Assembly: GCA_028823175.1 (NCBI GenBank)
Contig: JAPKBZ010000024.1
Coordinates: 1-53,658 of the forward strand
DNA length: 53,658 nucleotides
Reading direction: 5' to 3'
Source: Myxococcota bacterium
GTDB lineage: Bacteria > Myxococcota_A > UBA9160 > UBA4427
Of the stretch, positions 20,295-29,577 are shown piece after piece. Numbering within the stretch: the stretch's first letter is position 1; each line of letters opens with the position of its first letter. Position numbers and translations under genes: made by a program. A model generated the notes under the pieces. That model saw only the letters and a list, made by a program, of their open reading frames with translations. It searched no databases and was not told the DNA's origin.

Positions 20295-20687
20295 CTAGAC
20301 CCGTTCGCGTTCGGTGGTGGTCCGGGTTTCCGTGAGGAAGAAGGTGGCGCTGGCCCGGGCGATCAGCCGCTCCTGGTCATCGAAGATCGAGCCCTCGGTG
20401 TAGGCGGTGTGACGAGTTTTCCGTACGACCTCAGCGACGATCTTGAGGAGGCCGCGAACCACGGGCCGGAAGAAATTGATCTTGCATTCGAGGGTCGCGC
20501 AGCCCCGACCTTCGGGCAGGGTCGACACGACGGCCCGCCCCAGCGCCGTGTCCAGGGCGCTGAAGAGCACGCCGCCGTGAAGGCGCTCTGCGGTGCTCCA
20601 GTGCGACTCGTTGGCGTCGAGCTCGAGTTCGACTCGCCCACTATCGACGAGAATTTCTCTGACGCCGAGGCTCTTTGTGAATTCCAT
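20295..20687 (-). CDS. PaaI-family hotdog thioesterase
   Basis: The 130-residue hotdog-fold protein has the PaaI motif HGGVLFSALDTALGRA, in which the helix Asp is the usual catalytic residue, followed by beta strands typical of acyl-CoA thioesterases. It should hydrolyse an acyl- or aryl-CoA. The ATG at 20687 is chosen because GAGGAG sits 7 bases before it; earlier ATGs at 20708 and 20735 lack ribosome sites. It is divergent from the TetR gene with 107 bases between, the classic arrangement for local repression. Confidence 0.85.
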   Translation of the reverse strand: MEFTKSLGVREILVDSGRVELELDANESHWSTAERLHGGVLFSALDTALGRAVVSTLPEGRGCATLECKINFFRPVVRGLLKIVAEVVRKTRHTAYTEGSIFDDQERLIARASATFFLTETRTTTERERV

Positions 20688-20794
20688 GATGCTCTCCTCG
20701 GCGCCCATTCTGGCACTCGAGCTTTCCGGGAGCAACGCCGGCCGGGGAGGGTTCCCCTGGTTTCCCTTGGGGTAGGTTGCCGGTAGGGAGGGTA

Positions 20795-21478
20795 ATGGCG
20801 CAAACTGGGGCCATGAGCAAACTAGATGATGCTAAGGAAAGCCCGCGCTGGGAGAGGGGTGGCCAAGAGCCGCCCCTGCCGAGAGATGGGCGAGAAGCAC
20901 GCGCCGAGCGAACCAAGAAGGCGGTGGCGGATGCGCTGATCGACCTGATCGAGGACGGCGATTTGCGCCCGACATCGAAGGCCATCGCCGAGCGCGCGGG
21001 GGTTTCCGAGCGCACCATTTTTCAGCATTTCCCCGACCTGGAAACACTCTTCGGTGTGGCTTCTCGCCGCTTGGGGGAGCGAATCGTCCGGCAACTCGAG
21101 TACATGAGCACCGAGGGACCCTTCGAAGTTCGGATCAAGAATTATCTCGACGAACTCGTCTATTTGAACGAATCGATGACCCCGGTGCGGCGCGCTTCCC
21201 GGCTCCACGAACCTTTTTCGCCGTTGCTCGAGAACTCTTTGAATTCCTGGCGAACCGAGATGCGCCGGGGAATCTCGCGCATCTTCCAAGAGGAACTCGA
21301 CCGGCGCGACGCCGAGGAGCAAATGGTGATTCTCGAGGGGCTGGCCCTGGTTGCGAACTGGAGCAGCTGGGAGAATATGCGCAGCCACTCGGAGATGTCG
21401 ACGGAACTTGCGCGGAGGGTGATCGAGACGAGCTTTCGCGCGCTGCTCGATGAGCCGAAGCCCACGGAGACCGCATAG
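20795..21478 (+). CDS. TetR-family transcriptional regulator
   Basis: The 227-residue regulator has a TetR helix-turn-helix at about residues 42-75 (IAERAGVSERTIFQHFPDLETLF) after a polar 30-residue lead. A helical ligand domain follows. The start at 20795 has GGGAGG immediately upstream; a later ATG at 20813 is the alternative. It is divergent from the thioesterase and reads into the zinc dehydrogenase 4 bases downstream. Repression of both neighbours in response to an acyl-CoA or alcohol ligand is plausible but inferred. Confidence 0.88.
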   Translation: MAQTGAMSKLDDAKESPRWERGGQEPPLPRDGREARAERTKKAVADALIDLIEDGDLRPTSKAIAERAGVSERTIFQHFPDLETLFGVASRRLGERIVRQLEYMSTEGPFEVRIKNYLDELVYLNESMTPVRRASRLHEPFSPLLENSLNSWRTEMRRGISRIFQEELDRRDAEEQMVILEGLALVANWSSWENMRSHSEMSTELARRVIETSFRALLDEPKPTETA

Positions 21479-21482
21479 CCCG

Positions 21483-22418
21483 GTGCGTGCCGTACGTTGC
21501 CTGGAGGGCGCTGTCGGGCTCGTCGAGGTTCCCGAGCCTTCGGGCGAGGGCATCGACATCAAGCTTCGGTCCGCCGGGATCTGTGGCTCGGACCTCCATT
21601 TGATCGACTCCCCCTTTGCGCCCCAGGTTACCCTCGGGCACGAAATGGCGGGAGAGCTTGCGGACGGCACCCCGGTGGCCATCGAGCCCCTGGTGCCCTG
21701 TGGTGTCTGCGACTGTTGCCGCCGGGGTGACTACAACCTCTGCCGCCAGGGGCCCTCCAACCTAATGGGGGTGGGGCTCGATGGCGGGATGAGCGAGCGC
21801 GTGCGGGTTCCCGAACGCTGCCTGGTTCGGCTGGCCCCGGGCATTTCGGTGAACGACGCGTGCCTGGTCGAGCCCATGGCCGTAGCGGTTCACGGAACAC
21901 GGCTCGCGGGGATCGGGCCAGATGACGAGGTGGCGATCATTGGGGGCGGGACCATCGGGCTCTGCGCCCTGGTGGCGGCTCGTGCCCTGGGCGCGTCGGT
22001 CGCGGTCTACGCTCGCCATGATACCCAGCGCGAAGCGGCGGACCGGCTCGGCGCCGGCCCGGAGCGCGATGAGTACGATGTGATCATCGAGTCGGCGGGG
22101 ACCGATTCGGCCCTGGCGAGCGCGGTGGAGTTAGCGCGCCCCGGCGGGCGGCTGGCTTTGCTGGCCACGTATTGGAAGGGGGTCAAATTGCCCGCCATCC
22201 CGCTCTGTCTCAAGGAGTTGAGGATCATCCCTTCGAGCATGTACGCCCGGGATGGGGACTCCCGGGATTTCGACCGAGCTGTGGCGCTGGTCGCCCAGGC
22301 GCCCGATCTGCCCGAGATTCTGATCACCCACCGCTTCCCTCTGGACGAGGCGGCTCTGGCCTTCGCCACCGCCCGAGATCGCGCCCTGGGGGCGATCAAA
22401 GTGGTTCTCGAAGCCTGA
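21483..22418 (+). CDS. Zinc-dependent alcohol dehydrogenase (MDR family)
   Basis: The 311-residue medium-chain dehydrogenase has the catalytic zinc ligands Cys in AGICGSDLH and His-Glu in GHEMAG. The structural zinc loop CGVCDCCRRGDYNLC has four Cys, and the Rossmann loop is GGGTIG. It should oxidise an alcohol or polyol with NAD(P). I choose GTG at 21483, which gives the family-typical opening MRAV and avoids overlap. An ATG at 21450 would overlap tetR by 29 bases. At 311 residues it is a little short for the family, with compact loops rather than a truncation. It ends 10 bases before the convergent next gene. Confidence 0.88.
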   Translation: MRAVRCLEGAVGLVEVPEPSGEGIDIKLRSAGICGSDLHLIDSPFAPQVTLGHEMAGELADGTPVAIEPLVPCGVCDCCRRGDYNLCRQGPSNLMGVGLDGGMSERVRVPERCLVRLAPGISVNDACLVEPMAVAVHGTRLAGIGPDDEVAIIGGGTIGLCALVAARALGASVAVYARHDTQREAADRLGAGPERDEYDVIIESAGTDSALASAVELARPGGRLALLATYWKGVKLPAIPLCLKELRIIPSSMYARDGDSRDFDRAVALVAQAPDLPEILITHRFPLDEAALAFATARDRALGAIKVVLEA

Positions 22419-22428
22419 AACGACCCGC

Positions 22429-23412
22429 CTAGTCTTCGGCAGCGCCCTGGCTCAGGTATTCGGAGAGGCCGTAGCCGACCCGGTCGCCACAGCGCCATTC
22501 GGTCATGCCTTCGCCGATATGAGTCACCCGCCCATCCCTGCGGTTGCGCAGGGGGATAAAGCCCTTAACGACTCCGTCGATGACGAGGCTTTCCCCGGAC
22601 GTGGTCTCGAGCCGAACCTTCAAGCCCCGGTGGTAGAGGTCGTTGTCCTCGAACTCGGTTTCGATGGAGACCTGCTTGATGAGGCTCAACTCTCCGTCGC
22701 GCACGAGCACTCCGCCCTGTTTCTCGTCTCCTTCGCCTCGGCGAATGACCGAGATCATGGCGCCGAAATCCGGGCCAAAGTTCATCGTCAGCCACTCGTA
22801 GCCTTCGATCGCTTGCCAGTAGCGAGGCCCCCAGGAGTGGTCTCGCAGCCCATAGCCATCGATTTCGAGGGTTTCGTCGTCGATCTGGAGGCGCCCAGTG
22901 ACGTGCATGTGTTGTTCGTAGTGGGCCTTTCCAAATTGCTTTTCCGGGTTGCGTTCCTCTTCGGACCTGGAGCGAGAGCTTCCGTACATGGGGCCCACGG
23001 CGCGGTGACGCAGGTCGATCTCCAGCCGTCGACGGGGGCTCTTCCGAAAGGCCTTGGCAGGATCGGACATGGACCGCGCGTCCTTGAGTTCGACGGCGCC
23101 GCCGCTGTAGCGCGTCGAGAGTTCCTCGCTCGGTTCGATGACGTCGAAACGCAGCCCGCCGGCGTCGAAAGCCTCATTGTTGGCGATCGGAGCGCGTTTA
23201 AAATTGAAGAGGACTCGCCCGTCGTCGCGGTACACACAGACGGTCATCTCGGCAGTGCCTTCGTTCGCGCGATTGCCCAGCCGGACGAACCCCCCGATGG
23301 ACTGCTCGGGATCGAAGAAGTTGAAGTACATGCTCTCGTTGAAATTGGTCTCCTCACCGAGGGGGTGGGTGTAGTCGTCCTCGGGGACCAGGTTTCCGAT
23401 GATCTTCGCCAT
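22429..23412 (-). CDS. DUF7064-like protein of unknown function
   Basis: The 327-residue cytosolic protein is beta-rich and has the motif DHSWGPR at 191-197, seen in a family often annotated as DUF7064/DUF7065 and related to AttH/tocopherol-cyclase-type lipocalin folds. From memory, such genes lie near steroid, terpenoid or fatty acid catabolic genes. The acidic C-terminus and lack of signal peptide suggest a soluble protein. AAGGAG lies about 9 bases before the ATG. Function unknown; family assignment is moderately sure. Confidence 0.65.
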   Translation of the reverse strand: MAKIIGNLVPEDDYTHPLGEETNFNESMYFNFFDPEQSIGGFVRLGNRANEGTAEMTVCVYRDDGRVLFNFKRAPIANNEAFDAGGLRFDVIEPSEELSTRYSGGAVELKDARSMSDPAKAFRKSPRRRLEIDLRHRAVGPMYGSSRSRSEEERNPEKQFGKAHYEQHMHVTGRLQIDDETLEIDGYGLRDHSWGPRYWQAIEGYEWLTMNFGPDFGAMISVIRRGEGDEKQGGVLVRDGELSLIKQVSIETEFEDNDLYHRGLKVRLETTSGESLVIDGVVKGFIPLRNRRDGRVTHIGEGMTEWRCGDRVGYGLSEYLSQGAAED

Positions 23413-23536
23413 CTTGCTTCTCCTTTAGTCGATCGCCGCACCCGGGCGGGCGGGTCGTGCGCGTGACGCCCCGCATGGTTGCGGAGCGGTGGGGAGGGGT
23501 CAATTCGGGGGATCGAAGCCCGGCGTAGGCCTCGTT

Positions 23537-23553
23537 TTGCCCCCAGGGGGCAA
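23537..23553. promoter_or_regulatory. Perfect 17-base palindrome, possible operator
   Basis: TTGCCCCC, one central A, then GGGGGCAA form a perfect inverted repeat with 8-base arms. As RNA it cannot fold with a one-base loop at full length, so a DNA-binding dimer site is more likely than a terminator. Confidence 0.45.
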
Positions 23554-23554
23554 T

Positions 23555-23589
23555 GCGGGATGGGCGATGGCCAAATGTGGCCCATCCGC
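23555..23589. other. Hairpin, 10 base pairs with one bulge
   Basis: GCGGGATGGGC (23555-23565) pairs with GCCCATCCGC (23580-23589) around a 14-base loop, with a single bulged G. It begins one base after the 17-base palindrome. No T tract follows, so it is not a standard terminator. Confidence 0.4.
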
Positions 23590-23883
23590 CTCAAGTCTCG
23601 AAAAGAGGGGGCCGGATAGAAAAAAATTCGATTTTTCCATCGATGCGAATCCTCTCGCGAGGAAGCGGACTAGGGCCTGCCCGATTGATCTCCAGGGACT
23701 CGCCCCCGGGGCATGCACTTTTTTTGGGCAGCCACCGACACGTTTTCCCCAAGGGGGGTGGTTTCAGGCTGATTTTCATGTGCTAAATGCGTTTCCGCTG
23801 CGGATCGGATCCTGGGGGTGGGGTCATCGTCAGGTCAAGTCTGCCCTCAGCCCTTCCGATGGCCGCAGAAAGCCTGAGGAATT

Positions 23884-26628
23884 ATGGGAAAGTCACTCGT
23901 CATAGTGGAATCGCCTGCCAAGGCGAAGACCATCAATAAATATTTGGGCCGCGACTATGTCGTGAAGTCCAGCGTCGGCCATATCCGCGATTTGCCGGTA
24001 CCGGGTTCGGGCAAGAAGGTGGATGGCGTCGCCCGGGCCAAGGCCGCGGCCAAGACCCGCAGCCTCAAGGGCGAAGCGCGCATCGCTCATAAGAAGAAGA
24101 AGTCTCATGAGGCCCTGATCGCGCGCATGGGGATCGACCCCGAGAAGGATTGGGAGGCTCGCTACGAGATCCTGCCCAAGAAAGAAAAGGTCGTCGAAGA
24201 GTTGCAACGGCTGGCCAACGACGCCGACATCGTTTATCTGGCAACGGATCTTGACCGCGAGGGTGAGGCCATCGCTTGGCACCTTCGGGAAGTGATCGGC
24301 GGGCCCAAGAAGCGCTTCAAGCGGGTCGTGTTCAACGAGATTACGCGTTCGGCGATCCGCCAGGCCTTCGAGTCGCCGGGCGAGCTCGATATTGCCCGGG
24401 TGAACGCCCAACAGGCGCGTCGCTTCCTCGACCGCGTCGTGGGCTACACCCTTTCGCCGCTTCTTTGGGCCAAGGTCGCCCGCGGGCTTTCCGCCGGCCG
24501 GGTTCAGTCCGTGGCGGTGCGCCTGCTCGTGGAGCGGGAGCGCGAGATTAAGGCTTTCATCCCCGAGGAATACTGGGAACTCTACGCCGACGTGCGGAGC
24601 GCTGCGGGCGATCCCTTACGGCTACAGGTCATGAAAGCGGCGGGTGCGGAGTTCAGGCCCACCAGCGAAGAGGCAACCAACACGGTGATCGCTTCACTGA
24701 AGGGGAAGCCCTTCGAGATCGCCGAACGCAACGACAAGCCGACCTCGACTCGGCCGTCGGCGCCCTATATCACGTCGACCCTGCAACAGGCCGCGAGCAC
24801 GCGCCTGGGGTTCGGGGTCAAGAAAACCATGATGCTCGCCCAGCGTCTCTACCAAGACGGGCACATCACCTACATGCGGACAGACTCGACCAATCTCTCG
24901 GCCGAGGCCGTGGAAAATTGCCGAGGATATATCGCAGACCAATTCGGCGAGCCCTACCTGCCGGCCGAGGCCGCGAGTTACTCGAGTCGGGAGGGGGCCC
25001 AGGAGGCTCATGAGGCCATCCGTCCTTCGGATGTGAGCGTTGGCCCGGGCGATATCTCGGGGCTCGAGGCCGACCAGGAGCGGCTCTACGCCATGATCTG
25101 GCGGCAATTCGTCGCGTGCCAGATGCCTCCGGCGCGTTACCTGAGCACAAGCATCGTGGTCAACGTCGGTGAATTCGAATTGCGAACCCGGGGCCGAATC
25201 CTGGTCTTTGACGGTTATACGAAGGTTCAGCCGCCCACGGGCAAGGGCGATCGGAACGCCGCGCTGCCCGACGTGCAGGTGGGAGAAATTCTTGCGGTTG
25301 AAGCCCTCGACCCGGTTCAGCATTTCACCAAGCCGCCGCCCCGCTATGGCGAAGCGAGCCTGGTCAAAGAGCTTGAAAAGCGCCGGATTGGGCGGCCTTC
25401 CACGTACGCGTCCATTATTTCGTCGATCCAGGGTCGCGGTTATGTGCGTCTCGAAAATCGTCGTTTCTACGCCGAGAAGATCGGAGAAATCGTCACCGAG
25501 CGGTTGATCGAAAATTTCGAGCACTTGATGGATTTTGGTTTTACGGCTGAGCTCGAGGAGTCCCTCGACGAGGTCGCCCTAGGCGAGAAAGGGTGGAAGG
25601 ACGTTCTCGGTTCTTTCTACAAGGACTTCAAGGGACGGGTCGAGGCCGCCCAGGCGGAGGAGGGGGGGATGCGCGCAAACTCCCCCACCGATACCGATAT
25701 TGAGTGCCCGAAATGTTCCCGGCCGATGCAAATTCGAACGGCCTCCACCGGCGTCTTCCTGGGCTGTTCGGGCTATGCGCTTCCGCCGAAGGAACGGTGC
25801 AAGGAGACCATCAATCTCGTACCCGGCGAAGAGGCGGCCAGCGTCGACGCAGACGACGAGGACGAGGCTCGCTTGCTCTTGAACCGGCGGCACTGCGCTC
25901 GCTGCAAGACCTCGATGGTAAGCTACCTGGTGGACGAAGCGCGCAAACTCCACGTCTGTGGCGACAATCCCGATTGCCAGGGGTATGAAGTGGAACCCGG
26001 GCAATTCTTTATCAAGGGCTACGACGGACCGGTTCTCCAATGCGACAAGTGCGAGGAGGAAATGCAACTTCGGTCGGGCCGCTTCGGCAAATATTTCGCC
26101 TGTACGGCAGAGGAGTGCAAGAACACGCGCAAGCTGCTCCGGAACGGCGAGCCAGCGCCTCCGAAGGTCGACCCCATTCCGATGCCCGATCTCCCTTGCG
26201 AGAAGTGCGAAGATTTCTATCTGCTGCGCGATGGCGCCGCGGGGATCTTCTTGGCTGCGAGCCAATTTCCCAAGAATCGGGAGACCCGGGCCCCCCTGGT
26301 TGAAGAAATTCTCACCGTCGCTGATCAATTAGACGACAAGTATAAGTTTCTCGCCAAGGCGCCCGCCCAGGACTCCGCGGGCAACAAGGCTGTGGTTCGG
26401 TTCCTGCGGAAGACGAAAGAACAGTACGTGATGACCGAGGTGGACGGAAAAGCCTCGGGTTGGCGTGCTTATTACCGGGATGGGAAATGGGTCGAGGAGC
26501 AACCCGCGCCGTCCGGGAGCAAGAAAAAGGCGGCGGGTCGCAAGAAAAAGGCGGCCAAGCGCAAGAAGAGCGCCTCCCGTAAGCAGGCGGCTCCGCGCAA
26601 GAAGGCCGCAGCTCGTAAGCCCGTTTGA
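23884..26628 (+). CDS. topA: DNA topoisomerase I
   Basis: TopA relaxes negative supercoils by transient single-strand cleavage. The 914-residue protein has the Toprim domain (Glu9 in [16 protein letters not shown] at 122-128) and the type IA core with active-site Tyr330 in ITYMRTDS. Several zinc-ribbon repeats follow (CPKC, CARC, CDKC, CEKC starts), with the last pairs degenerate. A Lys/Ala/Arg-rich tail of about 40 residues probably adds DNA affinity. Length fits the proteobacterial form. GAGGA lies just before the ATG. Confidence 0.97.
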   Translation: MGKSLVIVESPAKAKTINKYLGRDYVVKSSVGHIRDLPVPGSGKKVDGVARAKAAAKTRSLKGEARIAHKKKKSHEALIARMGIDPEKDWEARYEILPKKEKVVEELQRLANDADIVYLATDLDREGEAIAWHLREVIGGPKKRFKRVVFNEITRSAIRQAFESPGELDIARVNAQQARRFLDRVVGYTLSPLLWAKVARGLSAGRVQSVAVRLLVEREREIKAFIPEEYWELYADVRSAAGDPLRLQVMKAAGAEFRPTSEEATNTVIASLKGKPFEIAERNDKPTSTRPSAPYITSTLQQAASTRLGFGVKKTMMLAQRLYQDGHITYMRTDSTNLSAEAVENCRGYIADQFGEPYLPAEAASYSSREGAQEAHEAIRPSDVSVGPGDISGLEADQERLYAMIWRQFVACQMPPARYLSTSIVVNVGEFELRTRGRILVFDGYTKVQPPTGKGDRNAALPDVQVGEILAVEALDPVQHFTKPPPRYGEASLVKELEKRRIGRPSTYASIISSIQGRGYVRLENRRFYAEKIGEIVTERLIENFEHLMDFGFTAELEESLDEVALGEKGWKDVLGSFYKDFKGRVEAAQAEEGGMRANSPTDTDIECPKCSRPMQIRTASTGVFLGCSGYALPPKERCKETINLVPGEEAASVDADDEDEARLLLNRRHCARCKTSMVSYLVDEARKLHVCGDNPDCQGYEVEPGQFFIKGYDGPVLQCDKCEEEMQLRSGRFGKYFACTAEECKNTRKLLRNGEPAPPKVDPIPMPDLPCEKCEDFYLLRDGAAGIFLAASQFPKNRETRAPLVEEILTVADQLDDKYKFLAKAPAQDSAGNKAVVRFLRKTKEQYVMTEVDGKASGWRAYYRDGKWVEEQPAPSGSKKKAAGRKKKAAKRKKSASRKQAAPRKKAAARKPV

Positions 26629-26806
26629 GGGGCGAGGACAGGGGACGGCTCATGTCCCGGGTCCGATGGGTCGATTGAAGAAAGACGGAGCATCCCTCAC
26701 CGGGCCTACGATTCGTGGTTCGATAGCGGATCCGGCAGGGGGATGATAATTTGGTCTTTCGAATCAGTTCGGAAAGCGGCTCGTAGCCGCGACGGGAACG
26801 CTGCTA

Positions 26807-28126
26807 ATGGGACGTGCATTTGATCGCGTTCTTCTTGCGAGACATTTCGCGCTCTCGGTCGGCGCGATCGCGGCGTACTTGTTCCGCGCCGAGTTGGCCA
26901 TTGGCTACGTGGCGCTCTGGGTCGTCGGCATCAGCGCGACCCTGAACTTTCTCGCCTACGCCTTTGGGGCGAGGCCAAGCATGACCCGGATCTGCATGGC
27001 CGCTTCTCCCGTGATCGGCGTGGGGGGTTGGACGCTTCTGGTGGCCGTGACCGGGGGGATCGCCTCGCCGTTCATCCCCGGTCTCTGGCTCGAGATTATG
27101 CTCTCGGCCATGAGCCTCAACCTGGCGAGTGTCTTCTTCGTCACGCTCGGCTCGGTGACCGGGCTGTGGTGGCAGCAGGCCTGGCTCGGACTCCCGAGCG
27201 AGCTGCAGCCCATCGTGCTGCAATCGGGCTTTATGGTGGGCATGGGCCTGGCCACCATCCTTGTGACCCGCCGCTGGATCCAGCGGCAGAGTTCCATGCT
27301 GGACGAGAACGACGCTCGGGTCGGGGCACTCACCCGGGAACTCGAGGAGGAAAGAACCGTGGCGGCCCTGGGCGAGAACGTGGCCCGGCTCGCCCACGGG
27401 ATCAAGAATGGTGTTCACAGCCTGCGCGGTTTCGGACGTCTCATCGAGGGGGAACTCCCTGCCGAGGGCCCTGGAGCATCGGCTCTCGCGGGCCTGCGCT
27501 CGGCAATTGACGATCTCGAAGGTCTGGCGCGAACCCATCTGGGCTCGGAAACCGATGTAAACGGCCCGCTCGCGACCGGCGAGGGCTCCGGGCTGGCCCA
27601 GCCCGGGGAGGGCGGCGGAGCGGCTCCTTTGAGTCGTAAAAATCGAGGCGCGAGCGGCGTCGAGGTGCCCCAGGCGATTGAACAGGCTCTGGCAGAGATC
27701 ATTCGTTCGCATTCCGGGGTCGCGTGGGATGTCGAACTCGAGGGAACCCATCCAGCGGTGACGATTCCGCGGGACTCCCTGTCCGAAACCCTGGTGATCC
27801 TGCTGCGCAATGCGGTGGAAGCCATGGAGGGGCAGGGCAGGGCGGTCCTTGAGACGATCGTCTCCGAGGGTTTTCTGCGAATTCGAGTCGTCGATCAGGG
27901 GCCTGGCCTGGAAGCTTCCCAACTCGAAAGCATCTTCAAGCCCGGTTTCACCACGAAGCCTACGGGGAGCGGTTATGGGTTGTTCCTGGCGAGAAGGATC
28001 GCCGAGGAACACGGTGGTAGTATCACGGCTCGCGCTGGCGTGGAGAAGGGGGCCGTTTTTGAATTGCGCCTTCCCGTTGTCGGTGCAGCATTCGAAGCCA
28101 GCAGCCAGGAAGGCGAGGCGCCTTGA
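26807..28126 (+). CDS. Membrane sensor histidine kinase
   Basis: The 439-residue kinase has about five or six hydrophobic helices in residues 10-155, a short coiled-coil segment (165-190), then a dimerisation box with His197 in RLAHGIKNG, an NtrB-like HxIKN form. The HATPase domain shows the N box LLRNAVEAM, G1 VVDQGPGL, F box FTTKPTGSGYGL and the final EHGG. No extracytoplasmic loop is large, so it may sense a membrane or intracellular signal. It overlaps the response regulator start as TTGA and is its evident partner. It lies 178 bases after topA. Confidence 0.9.
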   Translation: MGRAFDRVLLARHFALSVGAIAAYLFRAELAIGYVALWVVGISATLNFLAYAFGARPSMTRICMAASPVIGVGGWTLLVAVTGGIASPFIPGLWLEIMLSAMSLNLASVFFVTLGSVTGLWWQQAWLGLPSELQPIVLQSGFMVGMGLATILVTRRWIQRQSSMLDENDARVGALTRELEEERTVAALGENVARLAHGIKNGVHSLRGFGRLIEGELPAEGPGASALAGLRSAIDDLEGLARTHLGSETDVNGPLATGEGSGLAQPGEGGGAAPLSRKNRGASGVEVPQAIEQALAEIIRSHSGVAWDVELEGTHPAVTIPRDSLSETLVILLRNAVEAMEGQGRAVLETIVSEGFLRIRVVDQGPGLEASQLESIFKPGFTTKPTGSGYGLFLARRIAEEHGGSITARAGVEKGAVFELRLPVVGAAFEASSQEGEAP

Positions 28127-29439
28127 AGACCCGAATCCTCATTGTCGATGACGAGCCGTCGGCATCGGATTATCTGCGACTGCTCCTCGAGCAGGAGGGC
28201 TATGACGTTCGCGCTACGGCCAACGGTGTTGAGGCACTGATCGCCCTCGAGACCAATCGCTTCGAGATGGTGATCTCGGATATTCGAATGCCCCAGATGG
28301 ACGGCCTTGAATTGCTCACGCATCTCAAGCAGCGTTGGCCCGATCTCCCTGTCATCGTCCTGACCGCCAACGAGGGCATCGAAGATATTGTCCAGGCCAT
28401 CCACCTGGGTGCTCTCAACTACCTCGTCAAGCCGTCGTCGCCCGCGGTGGTGAGCGAGTCGGTGAAGAAGGCTCTGCGGGTGCGTCCGGGGAGCGGGGTT
28501 GCTCCGCCCGTGGTTTCGGAACTTGTGGGCGAGAGCCCAGCCATCGTCGACGTCCGCCACCGGGTGGTGATGGCGGCACGCAGCGATGTCCACGTGATCA
28601 TCACCGGGGACACGGGAACGGGGAAGGAACTCGTTTCTCGAGCGATCCACGCCTATTCGGCCCTGGTCGAGGGACCCTTCGTGGCCCATAACTGCGCGCT
28701 TTCGCCGCCGGAGCTCTTTGAGAGCGAGTTCTTCGGCCATCGTCGGGGATCCTTCACCGGCGCTGAGCGCGACCATAGAGGTCTTTTGAGCGAGGCCGAT
28801 GGCGGGGTTCTCTTCCTGGACGAACTCGAGACGATGTTGCCTGCCCACCAGGCCAAGATGCTTCGTGTGATCGACGATGGCGAAGTGCGCGCCGTGGGCT
28901 CGGAGAAGAGTCGACGAGTCTCAGTCCGCTTCTTGGCGGCCACAAATCGCGACCCCCATACCATGATCGAGGAGCGGACCCTTCGAGAGGATCTCTATTA
29001 CCGCCTACGGGGAATCGAGATCAGCCTGCCCACGCTCAGCCAACGCCTCGAGGATATTCCGCTCCTGGCCCATCACTTCGCCGGGGAAGATACGGCCGGA
29101 TTCACCTCGGATGCCCTGGATACCCTGGTGAAGGCGGATTGGCCGGGCAACGTTCGCCAGCTTCGCAACGTGGTCCAGGGCGCCAAGGCCGCTGCGGGCG
29201 ACGGGAAAATTGGGGCCGGTCATCTCTCTCTCCAAGCCAGCAGTTGGGTCTCTCGGGCCGCTTCGGAGGGTGCCACCGCCAGCGGCTTGCCCCGGGGCAT
29301 GACCTTGCGCGAACTCGAGCGTCGGGCCATTAAACAGGCTCTCGAGGATTGCGACGGGAACCGCACCCGCGCCGCCAATATGCTCGATATCGACCGCTCA
29401 ACCCTGCGGCGTAAAATGATCGAGTTCGAGATCACCTGA
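28123..29439 (+). CDS. Sigma54-dependent NtrC-type response regulator
   Basis: The 438-residue regulator has a receiver domain (phospho-Asp53 in ISDIRMPQMDG), an AAA+ domain (Walker A GDTGTGKE at 162-169, Walker B LFLDE) and a C-terminal Fis-type helix-turn-helix (residues 400-435). The sigma54-contact loop reads GSFTGA at 209-214 instead of GAFTGA; the Thr and Gly essential for sigma54 contact are kept. The TTG start overlaps the kinase stop, so the pair is co-translated. Targets should have -24/-12 promoters; I found no convincing one in this window. Confidence 0.92.
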   Translation: MKTRILIVDDEPSASDYLRLLLEQEGYDVRATANGVEALIALETNRFEMVISDIRMPQMDGLELLTHLKQRWPDLPVIVLTANEGIEDIVQAIHLGALNYLVKPSSPAVVSESVKKALRVRPGSGVAPPVVSELVGESPAIVDVRHRVVMAARSDVHVIITGDTGTGKELVSRAIHAYSALVEGPFVAHNCALSPPELFESEFFGHRRGSFTGAERDHRGLLSEADGGVLFLDELETMLPAHQAKMLRVIDDGEVRAVGSEKSRRVSVRFLAATNRDPHTMIEERTLREDLYYRLRGIEISLPTLSQRLEDIPLLAHHFAGEDTAGFTSDALDTLVKADWPGNVRQLRNVVQGAKAAAGDGKIGAGHLSLQASSWVSRAASEGATASGLPRGMTLRELERRAIKQALEDCDGNRTRAANMLDIDRSTLRRKMIEFEIT

Positions 29440-29484
29440 TCCGAACCGGGGCCGACGGGCCCGGGCGAGGGAACCCGCGAGGCG

Positions 29485-29574
29485 CCTGCGGCGATCATTC
29501 AGCCTGCGGCGATCATCCAGCCTGCGGCGATCATCTAGGCGTTGGCGATCATCCAGGCGTCGGCGATGCGCCCG
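29485..29574. repeat. 18-base tandem repeat, five units, between convergent genes
   Basis: Units begin at 29485, 29503, 29521, 29539 and 29557. The first three are nearly identical (CCTGCGGCGATCATCCAG with one or two changes), the fourth keeps GGCGATCATCCAG, and the fifth is degenerate. The array fills most of the 138-base gap between the sigma54 regulator and the ankyrin gene and ends 4 bases from the ankyrin stop. Read in the ankyrin frame beyond its stop it gives LDDRRR-type hexapeptides. Confidence 0.9.
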
Positions 29575-29577
29575 GTC

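Larger units (their letters stand above)
23413..23883. other. Intergenic region upstream of topA
   Basis: These 471 bases between two divergent genes have no credible gene. They are more AT-rich in patches than the surroundings (A7 and T7 runs near 23620 and 23710) and contain a perfect 17-base palindrome and a 10-pair hairpin, listed separately. Regulation of topA and of the DUF7064-like gene probably resides here. Confidence 0.6.

Noticed and set aside
23620..23650. Terminator-like A/T-rich stem near the A7 run upstream of topA
   Set aside because: The possible arms are only A/T runs with mismatches and no GC stem; pairing would be weak.
29485..29574. Possible CRISPR array
   Set aside because: The 18-base units are directly adjacent without spacers and no cas gene is present.
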